Assembly (NCBI GenBank): GCA_963711635.1
Contig: CAVQEZ010000012.1
Coordinates: 1-64,000, forward strand
Length of the DNA: 64,000 nucleotides
Reading direction: 5' to 3'
Source: CADEED01 sp963711635
GTDB lineage: Bacteria; Pseudomonadota; Gammaproteobacteria; Steroidobacterales; Steroidobacteraceae
The notes beneath the pieces were generated by a model. The model worked only from the letters and a program-made list of their open reading frames with translations, did no database searches and had not been told where the DNA came from. A program made the translations under genes and the position numbers. Every line of letters begins with the position of its first letter. The first letter of the stretch is position 1. Below, one piece after another: positions 16,429 through 25,399 of this stretch.

Positions 16429-17970
16429 TTAGAAAGTGCTGAGGCCCGTCGCTTCCATGAAGCGATACAGCCAGTAGGTCCCCTGTGACGGGTCTGCATA
16501 GGCGCCGAATTCCGAGGTGTACTCGAGATCCGGCGGGCCGCGGTTGGTCCACAGCATTTCGTACCAGGCCGCGATGGCCGCGGCCAGCTCCGAGTTCGGC
16601 GGCACGCTCACGCCCACGTTGGCTTCGAGGTTGTAGTTCTCGAGGTTGCGGCGCGTGAGATTGGCCGACCCCAGCGTGAACCAGTATTCGTTCTGCGTGC
16701 GCATCGCGACCAGCTTGCTGTGGAACTGCTCGCCGTGCGTGCGAAACCAGCGCACTTTGATGGCGCCGTCGGAGGCGCCGGACAGCTCGGTGGCCACGGA
16801 GCGGTTGGGGATTCCGTTCTTGGTGCGGCCGAACGCATCCTTGTTGGGATCGAGGATCACGCGCACCGCGACGCCGCGTTTCGCCGCCGCTATGAGCGCC
16901 TCGATCACGCTGCGCTCCGAGAGATAGAACATCGCGATGTCGATGCTGTCGCCGACGCGCGAGCCGGAAAAGTTGCGCACGATGGCGGCACCGATCTCAC
17001 CCTCCGTGAGCACCTGCACGCGCGCCGCCTCGGCCGGATTCGCGACCGGCACGCCCGCGGCGATCGGCGGCGGCTCCCACAGGCCGCGCCACCCGGACTC
17101 GCGTGCCAGCGCCAGCTCGCTCTCGAGCAAGGGCTGCAGCGCCGCTCCCGACAGTTGCAGCGCGACGTTCGAGTGCATGCTGCTGGCGTCGTGGGGATTC
17201 GCCGAGCTCACGATGCCGGTGATGCCGTTATTGCCGTCGTCCGCGAGCAGCACCTTGCGGTGATCCGCCTTGAAGTTGAGCAGCCGCGCCCAGGCGCCGA
17301 AGCTGACCTGGTCGGGGCCGGCGTCCAGTGGATTCGGCAGCCAGGAATCGCCGCGCCCGTCGCCGGACCACCATTGCATCGTGATGCGCCACAGCGCCGA
17401 GTAGATGGGATTCGAATCGCGCAGCGCGTCGAGGTCGACACTGACCACGTCGATACCGGCAGCGCGCAGCGCGGCGAAGTCGCCGGACGGCAGGCTGCCG
17501 TACACGTCGTTGATGGGATCCGCGATCACCAGCACCTGCAGGCCGGGCAGCGTGCGCTTGCGGGCCAGCAATGCGTCACGCAGCTCCACCGACAGCTGGC
17601 GGCGCGGCTTGACGTTCAGCGCGGAACCGCGCTGGCCATTGAACAGGAAAAAGTCGAGGACCACGTACTGGCGCGCCTCGCCGATCATGCGCAGCATGGC
17701 GTCGAAGATCTGCTGGTCGACGATGGGCGCGCCAAAGACGTCGGCGCCGGAGACATCGGCCAGGAAGCGCAGCTGGTTCAGCGGCGTCTCGACCACTTCG
17801 CCGCGCACGCGTGTGCCGTTGGGCATGGGCTTGTACAGATTCCACAGCGCCACGCCGGCCCAGAGAACCAGCAGACCGTAGAAGACCAGCCGGCCTACGC
17901 GCCATTTGCGCGGGGCTTCCTCCGGCGGCGGAGATGGGTCGATCAGTGCTTCGTCAGGCTCGTCAGCCAT
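16429..17970 (-). CDS. Phospholipase D-like protein with two HKD motifs
   Basis: 513 aa. One transmembrane helix at about residues 26-45 (VGRLVFYGLLVLWAGVALWN) leaves a periplasmic enzyme. HKD motif 1 is DHRKVLLADDGN with a GIVSSANP follow-up at about 235-255. HKD motif 2 is FHSKLVAMRTQNEYWFTLGS then ANLTRR at about 415-440. The family includes cardiolipin synthases and endonucleases. The FDAMLRMIGEARQYVVLDFF segment is typical. Substrate is unknown. The gene starts within the end of yheS (8-bp overlap) and converges on the lipid-transport operon, which makes a phospholipid role plausible. Confidence 0.85.
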   Translation of the reverse strand: MADEPDEALIDPSPPPEEAPRKWRVGRLVFYGLLVLWAGVALWNLYKPMPNGTRVRGEVVETPLNQLRFLADVSGADVFGAPIVDQQIFDAMLRMIGEARQYVVLDFFLFNGQRGSALNVKPRRQLSVELRDALLARKRTLPGLQVLVIADPINDVYGSLPSGDFAALRAAGIDVVSVDLDALRDSNPIYSALWRITMQWWSGDGRGDSWLPNPLDAGPDQVSFGAWARLLNFKADHRKVLLADDGNNGITGIVSSANPHDASSMHSNVALQLSGAALQPLLESELALARESGWRGLWEPPPIAAGVPVANPAEAARVQVLTEGEIGAAIVRNFSGSRVGDSIDIAMFYLSERSVIEALIAAAKRGVAVRVILDPNKDAFGRTKNGIPNRSVATELSGASDGAIKVRWFRTHGEQFHSKLVAMRTQNEYWFTLGSANLTRRNLENYNLEANVGVSVPPNSELAAAIAAWYEMLWTNRGPPDLEYTSEFGAYADPSQGTYWLYRFMEATGLSTF

Positions 17971-19882
17971 CGGCCGATTCTAATCGCTCGGATAGTTCGA
18001 GCCAGCGCGTCTCCAGCTGCTCGATCTCGCGCAGCACCGCGGCGTGATGTTCGGTCACCTTGCGCGCGTGTGCGGCATCGCGGCCATAGTCGAGCGTGGC
18101 GAGATCCGACTCCAGGCGCGTGCGCTCCTGCCCGAGCTTGGCGAGCGAGCTTTCGATGGCCTTCACCTCCTGGCGTTTGGGTGCGAGCTCGCGCTGCTCG
18201 CCGTTCTGCTTGCGCCGCTTGGGCTGCTTGTCGTTGCGCGCCTTGGACTGTCCGTCACCGCGCACCTTCGGTGCGACTGGCGTGGCGGCCGCGCCGGTAC
18301 GCTTTTCGAGCCAGCCGGCATAGTCCTCGAGATCGCCGTCGAAATCGCGCACTGCGCCCTCGGCCACCAGCCAGAACTGGTCGCAGACACTGCGCAGCAG
18401 GCCACGATCGTGCGAAACGACGATGACGGCGCCGGCGAACTCCTGCAGTGCGGTGATCAACGAATGACGCATCTCGAAGTCGAGGTGGTTGGTGGGTTCG
18501 TCGAGCAGCAGCAGGTTGGGCCGTTCCGCCACGAGAATGGCCAGGGCCAGGCGCGCACGTTCGCCGCCGGAAAAATGCACCACCGGCTCGAACACCCGGT
18601 CGCCGCGGAATCCAAAGCCGCCCAGGTGGTTGCGGCGCCGCTGTTCGTCCCACTGCGAGCGCGCGCCGATCTGGTCGATGCGGTTGGTCAGGGCAATCAG
18701 CGCCGTGTCGCGCGAGTCGAGCCGGTCGACCTCGAGTTGCGCGAAGTTGCCGACGATGAGGTCGGGCGAGGCCACGCGCTCGCCGCCCGACGCGGGCAGC
18801 GCCCCGGAGATCAGCTTCATCAACGTGGACTTGCCGGCCCCGTTGCGGCCCAGGATGCCGATCCGTTCGCCGGGATTCACCGAGCGGCTGGCGTTCGCGA
18901 TCACGGTGCGCTCGCCGTAGCCGGCCGAGGCGCCGTCGAGAGTCACCAGCGGCTGTGGCAGCTTGTTAGCCGCGGCGAATTCCCACTCGAAGGTCTCCAG
19001 CTCCTGGTACGTGGCGATGGTCTCGAGCTTGGAGAGTGCCTTGATGCGGCTCTGCACCTGGCGCGCCTTGCTGGCCTTGGCGCGGAAGCGGTCGATGAAG
19101 GAGTGCAGCCGCGCCACCTCGCGCTCCTGGCGCGCTGCCATGGCCGCCGACTGCTGGATGCTGGCGGCGTGCTGGCGCTGGAAATCCGTGTAGTTGCCGG
19201 TCCAGTGCGTGAGCTGGCCATTCTCGAGATTCACGATCCGATTGACGATGTCATCGAGGAACTCGCGGTCGTGCGAGACCAGCAGCAGCGTGCCCTGGAA
19301 GCGCTGCAGCCAGCCTTCCAGCCACAACACCGCGTCGAGGTCCAGGTGGTTGGTGGGCTCGTCGAGCATCAGCACGTCGGCGCGCGACATCAGCGCGCGC
19401 GCCATGTTGGCGCGCATCTGCAGTCCGCCTGACAACACCTTGACCGGGCGTTCGATGTCCCCGGGTGCGAACCCGAGGCCGTCGGCCAGCTCGGCGGCGC
19501 GCGACGCCGAGGTGTAACCGCCCGCCAGCTCGTAGTCGCCGAGCAGGTGGGCCTCCTGCATGCCGTCGTCGGCCGCGCGGGCCTTTTCCAGCGCCGCTTC
19601 GATCTCCATGAGCCGGGAATCGCCGCCGCGCACGTATTCCAGCACCGTGGTCTCGGTGTGGGGCAGTTCCTGCGAGACGGAGACGAAATTCAGCTTGCCC
19701 GGCACGGCGTAGTCGCCGATGTCCGGTGCGAGCTCGCCGCGCAACAGCGCCAGCAGGCTCGACTTTCCGCACCCGTTGCGGCCGACAATCCCGATCTTGT
19801 CGCCGCGGAATATCGTCATATTCGCGCGGTCGAACAGCACCGCCGCGCCACGGCGCAGGCGCACATCTCGTAGTTCCAGCAT
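17963..19882 (-). CDS. yheS: ABC-F ribosome-associated ATPase YheS
   Basis: 639 aa, close to the 637 aa of E. coli YheS. Two ABC cassettes: IGIVGRNGCGKSSLLALL and IGILGRNGAGKSTLMKLISG (Walker A), LSGGLQMRANMARALMS and FSGGERARLALAILVAERPN (signature), LMLDEPTNHLDLDAV and LLLDEPTNHLDFEM (Walker B). The interdomain linker carries the basic FIDRFRAKASKARQVQSRIK helix that contacts tRNA in ABC-F proteins. The C-terminus is a Lys/Gln-rich coiled coil. The ATG at 19882 (MLELRDVRLRRGAAVLFD) matches the family start. ABC-F proteins act on stalled ribosomes. Confidence 0.95.
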   Translation of the reverse strand: MLELRDVRLRRGAAVLFDRANMTIFRGDKIGIVGRNGCGKSSLLALLRGELAPDIGDYAVPGKLNFVSVSQELPHTETTVLEYVRGGDSRLMEIEAALEKARAADDGMQEAHLLGDYELAGGYTSASRAAELADGLGFAPGDIERPVKVLSGGLQMRANMARALMSRADVLMLDEPTNHLDLDAVLWLEGWLQRFQGTLLLVSHDREFLDDIVNRIVNLENGQLTHWTGNYTDFQRQHAASIQQSAAMAARQEREVARLHSFIDRFRAKASKARQVQSRIKALSKLETIATYQELETFEWEFAAANKLPQPLVTLDGASAGYGERTVIANASRSVNPGERIGILGRNGAGKSTLMKLISGALPASGGERVASPDLIVGNFAQLEVDRLDSRDTALIALTNRIDQIGARSQWDEQRRRNHLGGFGFRGDRVFEPVVHFSGGERARLALAILVAERPNLLLLDEPTNHLDFEMRHSLITALQEFAGAVIVVSHDRGLLRSVCDQFWLVAEGAVRDFDGDLEDYAGWLEKRTGAAATPVAPKVRGDGQSKARNDKQPKRRKQNGEQRELAPKRQEVKAIESSLAKLGQERTRLESDLATLDYGRDAAHARKVTEHHAAVLREIEQLETRWLELSERLESADG

Positions 19883-19964
19883 GGCGGGCGATTCTACGGG
19901 AATCGGCAGCCCTGACCCCGGCAGGCTTGGAGCCACGTTTTATTTCACCGATTGGAGCGGTTTC

Positions 19965-20020
19965 CAGGCCAAGTCAAGTCAGTCAGGCCAAGACAATCGG
20001 GCCAAGACACGCAGGCCAAG
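19965..20020 (+). repeat. Four direct GGCCAAG repeats in a gene leader
   Basis: CAGGCCAAG occurs at 19965-19973, 19984-19992 and 20012-20020, and CGGGCCAAG at 19998-20006. Spacings are 19, 14 and 14 bp. The array ends 23 bp upstream of the ATG of the GspD-like gene. Such tandem short repeats in a leader may be a regulator array or a product of slippage. The sequence itself does not decide this. Confidence 0.6.
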
Positions 20021-20042
20021 TAATTCAGGGAGTAGTTGGAAA

Positions 20043-20651
20043 ATGAAAAACTTCAGTTCGTTGGCGCTTGCGCTCGTGCTGGTGCTGCCCGCAGCCGCGC
20101 CGGCCGCCGAAGAATCGCCGGCCTCGCGCGCGGCAAGCTCGCCAGCCGACAATTTTCCGAATCTGGACATCCGCGATCTCATCGCGAAAGTCGCGAAGCG
20201 CACCGGCAGGCAGTTCATCGTCGATCCGCGCGTGCGCGCGGACGTGCCATTGACCGGACTCGACGTGAATGCCGTGGACTATGACCGGCTGCTGGCGATT
20301 CTCGGCGTCCACCAATTCGTGGCGTTCGAGTCGGGTGGCGTGGTTCGAGTGGTGCCGGATGCAATCGCGCGGCAACTGCCGATCCCGGTCACCAGCGAGG
20401 TTCCCGCGAAGGCGCTGGAAGACGAAATGGTGTCGCTGATCATGCAGGTGAAAGCCGCCTGCTCGGCGCACATGGTGCCGGTGCTGCGCCCGCTCATGCC
20501 CCAATCTGCGCACCTGGCGGCGATGCCGCCGAACGCGCTGATCATCGTGGACCGCGCCGCGAATGCACGCCGCATCGTCGACATGGTCGAGCGCCTCGAC
20601 AAGGCCGCGAACGGCAAGCAGGACTGCGGGTCTTCGAAGCTGGGTAGCTAG
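20043..20651 (+). CDS. Stand-alone secretin N-domain protein (GspD N0-N1 like)
   Basis: 202 aa with a Sec signal peptide (LALALVLVLPAAAPAA, residues 7-22). Residues 37-110 resemble the GspD N0 domain (FPNLDIRDLIAKVAKRTGRQ, FIVDPRVRADVPLTGL, AFESGGVVRVVPD). Residues 118-195 resemble N1 (VSLIMQVKAACSAHMVPVLR, PLMPQSAHLAAMPPNALIIV, DRAANARRI). GspD is about 650-700 aa; the secretin barrel and N2-N3 are absent. No other type II secretion gene is nearby. It may bind or cap a secretin, or act in an unrelated periplasmic role. The ATG at 20043 follows a GGGAG motif. Confidence 0.75.
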   Translation: MKNFSSLALALVLVLPAAAPAAEESPASRAASSPADNFPNLDIRDLIAKVAKRTGRQFIVDPRVRADVPLTGLDVNAVDYDRLLAILGVHQFVAFESGGVVRVVPDAIARQLPIPVTSEVPAKALEDEMVSLIMQVKAACSAHMVPVLRPLMPQSAHLAAMPPNALIIVDRAANARRIVDMVERLDKAANGKQDCGSSKLGS

Positions 20652-20654
20652 CGC

Positions 20655-21878
20655 CTATCTTCCCACCGGCGTCAGCACGTACATGCGCGTCCTGTGACAG
20701 GGGGCCACGGTCACGGGGGCGGTGCCGGTGTCCGGGTCGAACTCGGACTGCGCGCATTGGGTCAGGGGCTCGTCGTTGTCGTAACCGCCCGCGGTGATCT
20801 GGCCGCGGCGATTCACCGAGTACGCATAGGTCAGCGTGATGCGCTGCGACCGTGGGATCAGCGCATTGAGGTTGTAGGCGCGACCGTTCTTCCACAACAC
20901 GGCGCGTTCCTGGCTGTTGTCGTAGTACGGGCAGTATTGGCCGGCGCCCGAGTCGCCCACGGTCTCGCCGTCGTAACCCACGCCGAAGGCATGGCTCGAG
21001 ACGGCGCCCGGGAGGTGCGGAAGGATGCGTTCGCGGCCGTTACGGTCCCAGCGTACGGCCACGCTCGGGTCGCACTGGCTGGCCTCGTGGGGAATCGAAT
21101 TCGTCGAGATACGTCCCACCACCTCGCCGAGGTCATTGATGTGGGTTGCCTCGGCGCTGCGATTGACGTCCGCGGCATGCAGCACACGAACTTGCGCGCT
21201 GGGCACGTGATAGCGGATCGCGGAACGGTCGGAGCTGCCCACCGCGACGTTCAGCGCATTCAGCGCAAAAGGTGTGCCGTTCGGCGGGCCTTCGGTCAGG
21301 ACGCCGGCGGAATCCTGGATGACCCAGCGGTTGAACACGCAGAGCACCAGGGGCAGAAGTGTGGGGTCCGGGCGCAGCGCCCAGCCCACCGTGTAGCGCG
21401 CATTGCCATCAACCGCGCCGGAAAATCGAATGTTCTCGCAGGCCGGATCATCGAGGACGCGTTCGCGTCCGCCGGCCAGCGACCACTTCGTGCCATACAG
21501 GGCCCCGCCGTCGCCGGGGACCTCGTAGCCGAAGGCCTCACCACGATTGTTGAGGGTGTACGTGAAGGTGCTGCCAGGCCCGGACTTCGGCAACTCGAGG
21601 GCGTCGAACCACGTCGCGGCCACGAACGTCGTGGTGGTGATTTGCAGAATGCCGGCGGCAGCGTCGACCTGCGAATAGCAGTTCACCGTTCCGTTGACCA
21701 CGCCGAAGTCGTTGATGACATTGATCGTGGCGCCGGTGCTGTAGCCGGCCAGGCAACCCGTGGTCGCCGCCGGGGGTGGCGGCACTTCGATGACGCGATA
21801 GCGTCCGGGCTCATGCGCCTGTACGACAACGGTGAGGAATACGCCCGCGAAAGTGGCTATAGACCGGAATCCATTCAT
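20655..21878 (-). CDS. Secreted HAF-repeat-like protein
   Basis: 407 aa. Signal peptide at residues 1-22 (FRSIATFAGVFLTVVVQA), then a repetitive beta-rich region. The phrases INDFGVVNGTV, LNNRGEAFGYEV, INDLGEVVGRIS and VNRRGQITAGGY recur with a spacing of about 60-150 residues. The N-x-x-G-x-x-x-G pattern is the HAF repeat of extracellular proteins whose function is unknown. Multiple Cys residues (CLAGYS, CENIRF, CVFNRW, CDPSVA, CPYYD, CAQSEF, CHRTRM) probably form disulfides. It converges with the GspD-like gene and has no obvious partner. Confidence 0.6.
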   Translation of the reverse strand: MNGFRSIATFAGVFLTVVVQAHEPGRYRVIEVPPPPAATTGCLAGYSTGATINVINDFGVVNGTVNCYSQVDAAAGILQITTTTFVAATWFDALELPKSGPGSTFTYTLNNRGEAFGYEVPGDGGALYGTKWSLAGGRERVLDDPACENIRFSGAVDGNARYTVGWALRPDPTLLPLVLCVFNRWVIQDSAGVLTEGPPNGTPFALNALNVAVGSSDRSAIRYHVPSAQVRVLHAADVNRSAEATHINDLGEVVGRISTNSIPHEASQCDPSVAVRWDRNGRERILPHLPGAVSSHAFGVGYDGETVGDSGAGQYCPYYDNSQERAVLWKNGRAYNLNALIPRSQRITLTYAYSVNRRGQITAGGYDNDEPLTQCAQSEFDPDTGTAPVTVAPCHRTRMYVLTPVGR

Positions 21879-21946
21879 GGCAGCCCCCTGCAGTAATTTT
21901 TCTGGCCGGCCGGGAATACTGCCCCAGGGAGGCTTTCAACGACATG

Positions 21947-21980
21947 AAAAACGCGCCGGCAGTTGGGCCGGCGGCGCGCG
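21947..21980 (-). terminator. Intrinsic terminator of the GGDEF/EAL gene
   Basis: On the minus strand a GC-rich hairpin (GCCGGC ... GCCGGCGCG) is followed by TTTTT, ending 36-40 bp past the stop codon of the downstream-reading GGDEF/EAL gene. The same strand then enters the leader of the HAF-like gene. Confidence 0.7.
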
Positions 21981-21986
21981 CGCTGG

Positions 21987-24488
21987 CTAGACGCCGCGCG
22001 GCTTGGCGATCTTGTCGGTGCCCGACGCCTGCACCAGCAGGCCGGCGAACGCCGGGCCGGTCTCCTGCTGGCGGGCCAGCAGCAGGCGCAACTCTTCGAG
22101 CGTACACGGCTCGCCGAACAGCCGGCCCTGGCCGAAGCCGCACTGGTGACGGCGCAGGAAGCCCAGTTGGCCGAGCGACTCGACGCCTTCGGCGATCACG
22201 ATCATCTTGAGGCTGCGCCCCATCTCGATGATGGTGCGCACGATGGTGGCGTCGCTCTCGTCGTCGTCAACGTCGCGCACGAATGACTGGTCGATCTTCA
22301 GCGTGCCGATGGGGAACTGCTGCAGCGCTGACAGCGACGAGTAACCGGTGCCGAAGTCGTCGATGGATAGATGCAGGCCCATGGCATACAGCTCGTCGAG
22401 CAGGTGCAGCGTGCGCTTGGGGTCCGCCATCAACGTGGTCTCGGTGATTTCCAGCTCGAAGCAGGTGGGCGAGACGCCGTGCTTGCGGAACACCGAGCGG
22501 AATCGAAGGATGAAACTGGCCTGGCGCAGCTGCTTGAGCGAGAGGTTCAGCGAGATGCGCCCGGGCGTGGTCACGGTCTGCTGCAGCTCGCGGTAGTCCT
22601 GGCAGACGCGGTTCAGCACCCATTCGCCGACTTCGAGGATGAGATTGGTCTCCTCGGCCAGCGGAATGAATTGCGAGGGCGGGATATCGCCGTGGCCCGG
22701 CAGGCGCCAGCGCAGCAGCGCCTCGGCGCCGACGATGCGCCCGTCGCGCAAATCCACCTTGGGCTGGTAATGCATCAGGAACTCGTCGCGCTCCAGCGAG
22801 CGGCGCAGCTTGCTCTTGAGCATCAGGCGCTCGACGGCGGCGGCATTCATCTCCGGCGAATAGAACGCGAAGGAATTCCCGCCGTTCTGCTTGGAGTGAT
22901 ACATGGCCGCGTCGGCATTGCGGATCAGGTCGATGACGTTCTCGGCATCCCGCGGGCAGAAGGCGATGCCGATCGAGGCGGTCAGGAACACCTCGTGCTC
23001 CTGCAGCTGGAAGGCTCGGCCGATCTCCGCCAGCACGCTGCGCGCCAATTGCGCCACGGTGCCGCGGTTGTCGGCGTCGGCCGCCAGGTCGTCGACGAAC
23101 ATCGCGAACTCGTCGCCGGCGAGGCGCCCGATCACGGTTTCCTGCGGCAGCGCGCGCATCAGGCGCTCGGTGAGGATTTCCAGCGTGCGATCGCCGGCCG
23201 AATGGCCGAAGGTGTCGTTGATCTCCTTGAAGCGATCCATGTCCAGATACAGCAGCGCCAGCGAGGCCTTGTTGCGCAACGCGCGCGCGATGGCCTGCTG
23301 CAGCAGGTGCTGGAACTGCATGCGGTTCGGCACCTTGGTCAGCGCGTCGTAACGCGCCAGGTAGCGGATGCGGCGCTCGGCGCGCTTGCGCTCGGTCACG
23401 TTGCGAACGACAAAGATAGTGCCCTGGTACTGCGGGTCATCGGTGGTGATCTGCGAGCCGGTGATGGCCACCGGGATGGTCTGCCCGTGACGCGTCTTGA
23501 CCACGGTTTCACGCGTGTCGGAAGAGGCGCGCAGCATGTCGAATTCGCCGCGCTCGCGTTCGTCGAGGATCGAGACGATGCCGCGGCCCACCAGCTCTTC
23601 CTCGCCCCAGGCGAGTAGTTTGCAGGCGGCGTGGTTGGCCATGCGGATGACGCCGTCGGGTGAAGTCACGAACACGGCGTCGGTCATGCTGCCGAGCACG
23701 TTGGTGAGATAGTTCTTGTTGATCGTGGTCTGGCGCAGCTTCTGGCGCATGCGCTCGAGCGCGGCCTGCAGCTCGCCGAGCTCGTCGCGCCGGCCCACTT
23801 CGAGAGGCCGCGAATAGTCGCCGTGTGCGATGCGGTCGGCGCTCTTGATCAGCGTGGTGATGGGCTGGTGCATGCGGCGACCGGCCCACCAGGCGAATCC
23901 AAAACCCACCAGCAGCGCAACCACGCCCAACGCTCCCGCGACGATCAGCGCCTTGCGGATCTGCACCTGCTCGAGTCCATCGAAACGCGTGAGCTCCGCG
24001 GCCGAGTCGGGCGAGGCTTCGAGCGAGCGGACTTCGACCTCGACTTCACCGACGGTTTGCGGAGTCTCGATGCCGGGCATGGTCTGCACGTTGGCGCGCA
24101 CCGGAGTTACGGCGCTGCGCGTCATGCTGCCGGCATTGGATCCCGGTCGTCGCCAGCTGTACAGCACGCGGCCGGACACGTCGCGCACCACCACGCCCAG
24201 CAAGGTCGCGTCGCGCTTGAAGTCTTCGAGCTGGGCGCTGATGGTCTCGCGACTCGCGAGCAGCGCCGCGTCGTCGATGCGCTCGGCAACGCGCCGTGCG
24301 ATTTCGGCCGAGCGCAGGCTGAGCTCGCCCAGCACACGCTGGCGCGCGTCGGCCGTGGCCGAATCGAGCAACGCAGCATGCTGGCCCCGGTTCTCGAGAA
24401 CCAGCACGAACCCGACGGCCAGCGACACGACCACGGCGGCGATCACCGCGACGGCTATGTACTTGCTTCTGAAGCTGACGACTGCCAC
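21987..24488 (-). CDS. Membrane-bound PAS-GGDEF-EAL c-di-GMP turnover protein
   Basis: 833 aa from GTG 24488 (preceded by GAAGGG). TM1 at 11-31, a periplasmic sensor region, TM2 at about 180-201, HAMP at 201-255 (QPITTLIKSADRIAHGDYSR), PAS at 259-370, GGDEF at about 385-545 and EAL at 565-815. The diguanylate cyclase motif is AGDEF, and the upstream inhibitory RxxD is absent (LPQET instead). EAL residues look complete: EALLRW, NLSLKQL, ELEITETTLM, DDFGTGYSS, KIDQSFV, AEGVES and the terminal QGRLF. The protein probably makes or degrades c-di-GMP in response to a periplasmic signal. It is intact over 2.5 kb. Confidence 0.93.
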   Translation of the reverse strand: MAVVSFRSKYIAVAVIAAVVVSLAVGFVLVLENRGQHAALLDSATADARQRVLGELSLRSAEIARRVAERIDDAALLASRETISAQLEDFKRDATLLGVVVRDVSGRVLYSWRRPGSNAGSMTRSAVTPVRANVQTMPGIETPQTVGEVEVEVRSLEASPDSAAELTRFDGLEQVQIRKALIVAGALGVVALLVGFGFAWWAGRRMHQPITTLIKSADRIAHGDYSRPLEVGRRDELGELQAALERMRQKLRQTTINKNYLTNVLGSMTDAVFVTSPDGVIRMANHAACKLLAWGEEELVGRGIVSILDERERGEFDMLRASSDTRETVVKTRHGQTIPVAITGSQITTDDPQYQGTIFVVRNVTERKRAERRIRYLARYDALTKVPNRMQFQHLLQQAIARALRNKASLALLYLDMDRFKEINDTFGHSAGDRTLEILTERLMRALPQETVIGRLAGDEFAMFVDDLAADADNRGTVAQLARSVLAEIGRAFQLQEHEVFLTASIGIAFCPRDAENVIDLIRNADAAMYHSKQNGGNSFAFYSPEMNAAAVERLMLKSKLRRSLERDEFLMHYQPKVDLRDGRIVGAEALLRWRLPGHGDIPPSQFIPLAEETNLILEVGEWVLNRVCQDYRELQQTVTTPGRISLNLSLKQLRQASFILRFRSVFRKHGVSPTCFELEITETTLMADPKRTLHLLDELYAMGLHLSIDDFGTGYSSLSALQQFPIGTLKIDQSFVRDVDDDESDATIVRTIIEMGRSLKMIVIAEGVESLGQLGFLRRHQCGFGQGRLFGEPCTLEELRLLLARQQETGPAFAGLLVQASGTDKIAKPRGV

Positions 24489-24671
24489 AAGCCCTTCGGG
24501 AACCCCGCTGAAAACCCGTCTTGCTCGGGGTTTTGTAGTTTGCGCGCATATTACCCGTCCAAATCCGGCAGGGGCCAGATTAGTGGCGCTGCGACAACGG
24601 CACTTCTGTCGACTAGGTCCGCAAGTTGTCGTCGCGCCGGGGCGATTCAGAGGCTGGGGTACCATGCCCCG

Positions 24672-25398
24672 GTGCCGGAAAACCCCGAATTCACTCTGGA
24701 TCAATTGACAGGGCGTGCCCGGGACCATCTGTCGGAGCTTTCCGACCCGCGCTGCACCATGCATAAGCGGGTGATTGCGCCCTTCCTGGCCATGCGCGCG
24801 GCGGCGGCGGCGGACGGCATCGACCTGGTGGCCTTTTCCAGCTTCCGGGACTTCGACCGCCAGCTGGCCATCTGGAATGGCAAATATCGCGGTGAGCGGC
24901 CCATGCAGGACCGTGCCGGCCGCGCGCTCGATCCCGGCGGCGCTGTCGCCGGCCGAGCGGGTGGCGGCCATCCTCTGGTGGTCGGCGCTGCCGGGCGCCA
25001 GCCGCCACCACTGGGGCACGGATTTCGACGTCATGGACCTGGCGTCGCTGCCCACCGGATATCGCATCCAGGTCGTGCCGGCCGAATACCAGGCCGGCGG
25101 GCCGTTCGCGCGACTAACTACCTGGCTGGACGCGCACATGCACGCGTACGGTTTCTTCCGCCCCTACACCACGGATCGCGGCGGCGTGGCTCCCGAGCCC
25201 TGGCACCTGTCGCATGCGCCGGTGGCACTGCACGCGCAGCGCGCGCTGTCGGTGGAGGGGCTGCGCGCGGTACTCGCGGACGCGCAGATCGAGGGCAGGG
25301 ACGAGGTCCTGGCCGCGCTGGATGAAAATTTCCGGCGCTACGTCGTGGACGTGGATGCGCCGCCCGAGGCGGCCCTCTTGAGTCCACAATTAAATTAG
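24672..25398 (+). CDS. D-alanyl-D-alanine carboxypeptidase (VanY/M15), one frameshift
   Basis: From the GTG at 24672 the frame reads LDQLTGRARDHLSELSDPRC and IAPFLAMRAAAAADGIDLVA. The VanY-type core FSSFRDFDRQLAIWNGKY follows. Near 24,930-24,950 the homology moves by one frame to ALSPAERVAAILWWSALPGA. The zinc motifs then appear: SRHHWGTDFDV (HxxxxxxD) and EPWHLSH (ExxH). Length is about 240 aa. The enzyme trims peptidoglycan stem peptides in the periplasm, though no clear signal peptide is seen. The frame change is probably a sequencing indel. Confidence 0.8.
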
Positions 25399-25399
25399 A

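Noticed and set aside
16720..18426. Long plus-strand frame of 568 codons opposite the phospholipase D-like and YheS genes
   Set aside because: It is Ala/Arg/His-rich antisense to genes with clear catalytic motifs and has no domain of its own. High GC creates such frames.
24501..24535. AACCCCG/CGGGGTT repeat followed by TTTT upstream of the GGDEF/EAL gene
   Set aside because: Short stem with an 18-nt loop and no gene ending before it on the plus strand.
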